Notes under the pieces: generated by a model
Databases searched by the model: none
Seen by the model: only the letters and a program-made list of their open reading frames with translations
Told to the model about the DNA's origin: nothing
Made by a program: the position numbers and the translations under genes
Shown here: piece by piece, positions 62,809-64,000 of the stretch
How the letters are laid out: every line of letters begins with the position of its first letter
Position numbering within the stretch: the stretch's first letter is position 1
From: Agrobacterium fabrum str. C58
GTDB lineage: Bacteria; Pseudomonadota; Alphaproteobacteria; Rhizobiales; Rhizobiaceae
DNA: 64,000 nt
NCBI RefSeq assembly: GCF_000092025.1
Contig: NC_003063.2
Coordinates: 620,001 to 684,000, forward strand
Reading direction: 5' to 3'

Positions 62809-62845
62809 ATATCACTTGGCGGTCCGAAGAACGGCCAGGTGATAT
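62809..62845. terminator. Hairpin downstream of accA
   Basis: Twelve-base-pair stem with one G-T pair (ATATCACTTGGC / GCCAGGTGATAT) and a 13-base loop. It lies just after the RIME-like repeat, so it may be a second module of that repeat or an accA transcript end; no U-tract follows. The rest of the gap up to the next gene shows only an AT-rich stretch near 62950-62990, a plausible promoter. Confidence 0.5.
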
Positions 62846-63039
62846 GAGTTCGGCCTTAATTTCCGGCAAGATCGCCCCAACTCGGCCATAGTCCGGTCAC
62901 ATCAACAGATGTATCGGCGGCCGCGGGGGCGGATCCGATTTGAGTTAAGAAGATGTAAACGGTTAATACCGTATTTAAATTGCACGCGGAACGGTATAGA
63001 ACTGCCACCGTTTCGTGCCATCGTCTTTCGGATCAGATC

Positions 63040-64000
63040 ATGCGTTTGACACATTTTGCCCTTCTCGCCTGCACCGCGCTTATTCTCACCGGCTGCAACG
63101 ATACGCTTGAAACCGTCGAACGCGACGTTTCTCACGTCAAGAACAAGGTCGATTACCCCTTGTCTCCGTCCATTCTGGCCGAGATCGACAAGAAGGGCAT
63201 GGATCGCAACTCGCCGATCATGATCCGCATCTTCAAGGAAGAAGGTGCTCTGGAGATCTGGAAGGCAAGGCGCGACAATCGCTTCGAAAAGATCGCCGGA
63301 TACGAGATTTGCGCATGGTCTGGCAAACTCGGCCCCAAGGTGAAGGAAGGCGACCGGCAGGCGCCGGAAGGTTTCTACAACCTGACGCCCGCGCACCTGA
63401 ACCCGAATTCCAAATATTATCTCGCCATCAATACCGGTTTTCCGAACCGTTATGATGCCGCCAATGGTCGCAACGGCACCAATCTGATGATCCATGGCGC
63501 CTGCTCGTCGTCAGGCTGCTATTCGATGACGGATGCGCAGATTCTTGAAATTTATGGTTTTGCACGGGACGCCTTCAAGGGCGGTCAGAAAACCGTGCAG
63601 CTGCAGGCCTTCCCCTTCCGCATGACGGCGGAAAACATGGCCCGCCACCGCAAGAGCGAGCATCTCGAATTCTGGAAGATGCTGAAGGTGGGCTACGATA
63701 ATTTCGAAGTCACCAAACGCCCGCCGGACGTGAATGTCTGCGAGAAGAAATATGTCTTCAACCAGCAGACGGAAGGCGGCAGCTTCAATGGCTCCGGCCA
63801 ATGCCCGGCGATGAGCACGCCGCCGGCACTGGCAAGCGCGCTTTCGAGCTACGAAAAGACCTACGATCTCGCTTATGCAACGGCGATGAAGAAATATGAC
63901 GGCATGGCCTGGTACGACCCGAGCGAGGCCGAGCGCAAGGCGCTGGTTGCCGAAAAGCGCAAGGGCCGCGAACCCGCCTATGCACCGACCGGCTCGGCGC
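63040..64000 (+). CDS. L,D-transpeptidase-family lipoprotein (YafK-like), truncated by the window edge
   Basis: Open to the last base, so the C-terminus is not seen; 320 codons are visible. A lipoprotein signal (FALLACTALILTGC, lipid-acceptor Cys at residue 19) is followed by the YkuD-fold catalytic region as in YafK proteins. It contains SPIMIRIFKEEGALEIWKAR near residue 60, WSGKLGPKVKEGDRQAPEGFY near 95, and MIHGACSSSGCYSMTD near 153 with the nucleophile Cys in SSGCY. Members cross-link or trim peptidoglycan, or act on lipoprotein attachment. The long region after residue 200 is family-specific. No ribosome site is strong; the ATG directly follows GGATCAG. Confidence 0.88.
   Translation, partial: MRLTHFALLACTALILTGCNDTLETVERDVSHVKNKVDYPLSPSILAEIDKKGMDRNSPIMIRIFKEEGALEIWKARRDNRFEKIAGYEICAWSGKLGPKVKEGDRQAPEGFYNLTPAHLNPNSKYYLAINTGFPNRYDAANGRNGTNLMIHGACSSSGCYSMTDAQILEIYGFARDAFKGGQKTVQLQAFPFRMTAENMARHRKSEHLEFWKMLKVGYDNFEVTKRPPDVNVCEKKYVFNQQTEGGSFNGSGQCPAMSTPPALASALSSYEKTYDLAYATAMKKYDGMAWYDPSEAERKALVAEKRKGREPAYAPTGSA

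Noticed and set aside
1..64000. tRNA, rRNA or prophage content
   Set aside because: No cloverleaf ending in a plausible acceptor, no rRNA-like sequence and no integrase other than xerD were noticed by eye; a tRNAscan run would be decisive.

Overview
The window is chromosomal DNA from an alphaproteobacterium of the Rhizobiaceae, most probably the Agrobacterium/Rhizobium group. This is inferred from the combination of GC-rich coding sequence with clear Shine-Dalgarno sites, a cobS-cobT cobaltochelatase pair, a propionyl-CoA/methylmalonyl-CoA module, cpdR, ftsEX beside a DUF3426-type protein, argH-lptM-lysA, and rhizobial-style dispersed palindromic repeats. No rRNA, tRNA, CRISPR array, prophage or intact insertion sequence was seen. 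Almost all of the sequence is ordinary, densely packed core chromosome.

Left part (1-7.6 kb): the one accessory-looking block. A SARP/BTAD-TPR type regulator is followed by a tight co-directional run: a 142-residue protein of unknown function, a YcaO cyclodehydratase/thioamidase-fold protein, a TfuA-like protein, and a protein with the active-site layout of the guanidino-group-modifying (deiminase/amidinotransferase) superfamily. This looks like a compact peptide or protein modification cluster and is the best candidate for an undescribed system. An XRE regulator and a small unknown gene follow.

7.6-14 kb: a divergent xylose-type (CUT2) ABC transporter (xylF-xylH-xylG) with its ROK repressor and a perfect 12-bp-arm operator palindrome between them, then aerobic glycerol-3-phosphate dehydrogenase (glpD). 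14-24.4 kb: the propionyl-CoA to succinyl-CoA route (epimerase, methylmalonyl-CoA mutase, pccA, pccB), with kptA and three other genes interspersed, and a divergent short-chain fatty acyl regulator with TTTGCAA-type motifs in front of it. 24.4-29.5 kb: alkA, gluQ, a YihY-family membrane protein, an SDR, a HIG1-type small membrane protein, a PduO-type cobalamin adenosyltransferase and a rhomboid protease.

29.5-41.3 kb: etfBA behind a 20-bp near-perfect palindrome, hbdA, tlpA, argH-lptM-lysA, a large DUF4175/TIGR02302 membrane protein, a 500-bp repeat-rich gap with a nested small element, cpdR and hpt. 41.4-51 kb: ftsEX, a DUF218 protein, plsC, chaC, a DUF2125 protein, tyrC-hisC, a methyltransferase, gloB and a cupin. 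51-64 kb: a DUF3108 protein, rpmB, a queuosine-precursor transporter with a preQ1-I-like leader, a pentapeptide-repeat protein, a phytase-like esterase-domain protein, cobT, cobS, a J-domain protein, bolA, aroB-aroK, a 57-residue membrane protein overlapping xerD, accA, a RIME-like repeat and a truncated L,D-transpeptidase.

Two functional themes recur. Adenosylcobalamin supply (cobST, the adenosyltransferase) sits near the B12-dependent mutase pathway. Queuosine use (gluQ and the precursor transporter) appears twice. Fatty-acid and branched-chain degradation electron flow (etfBA, hbdA) links naturally to the propionyl-CoA genes.
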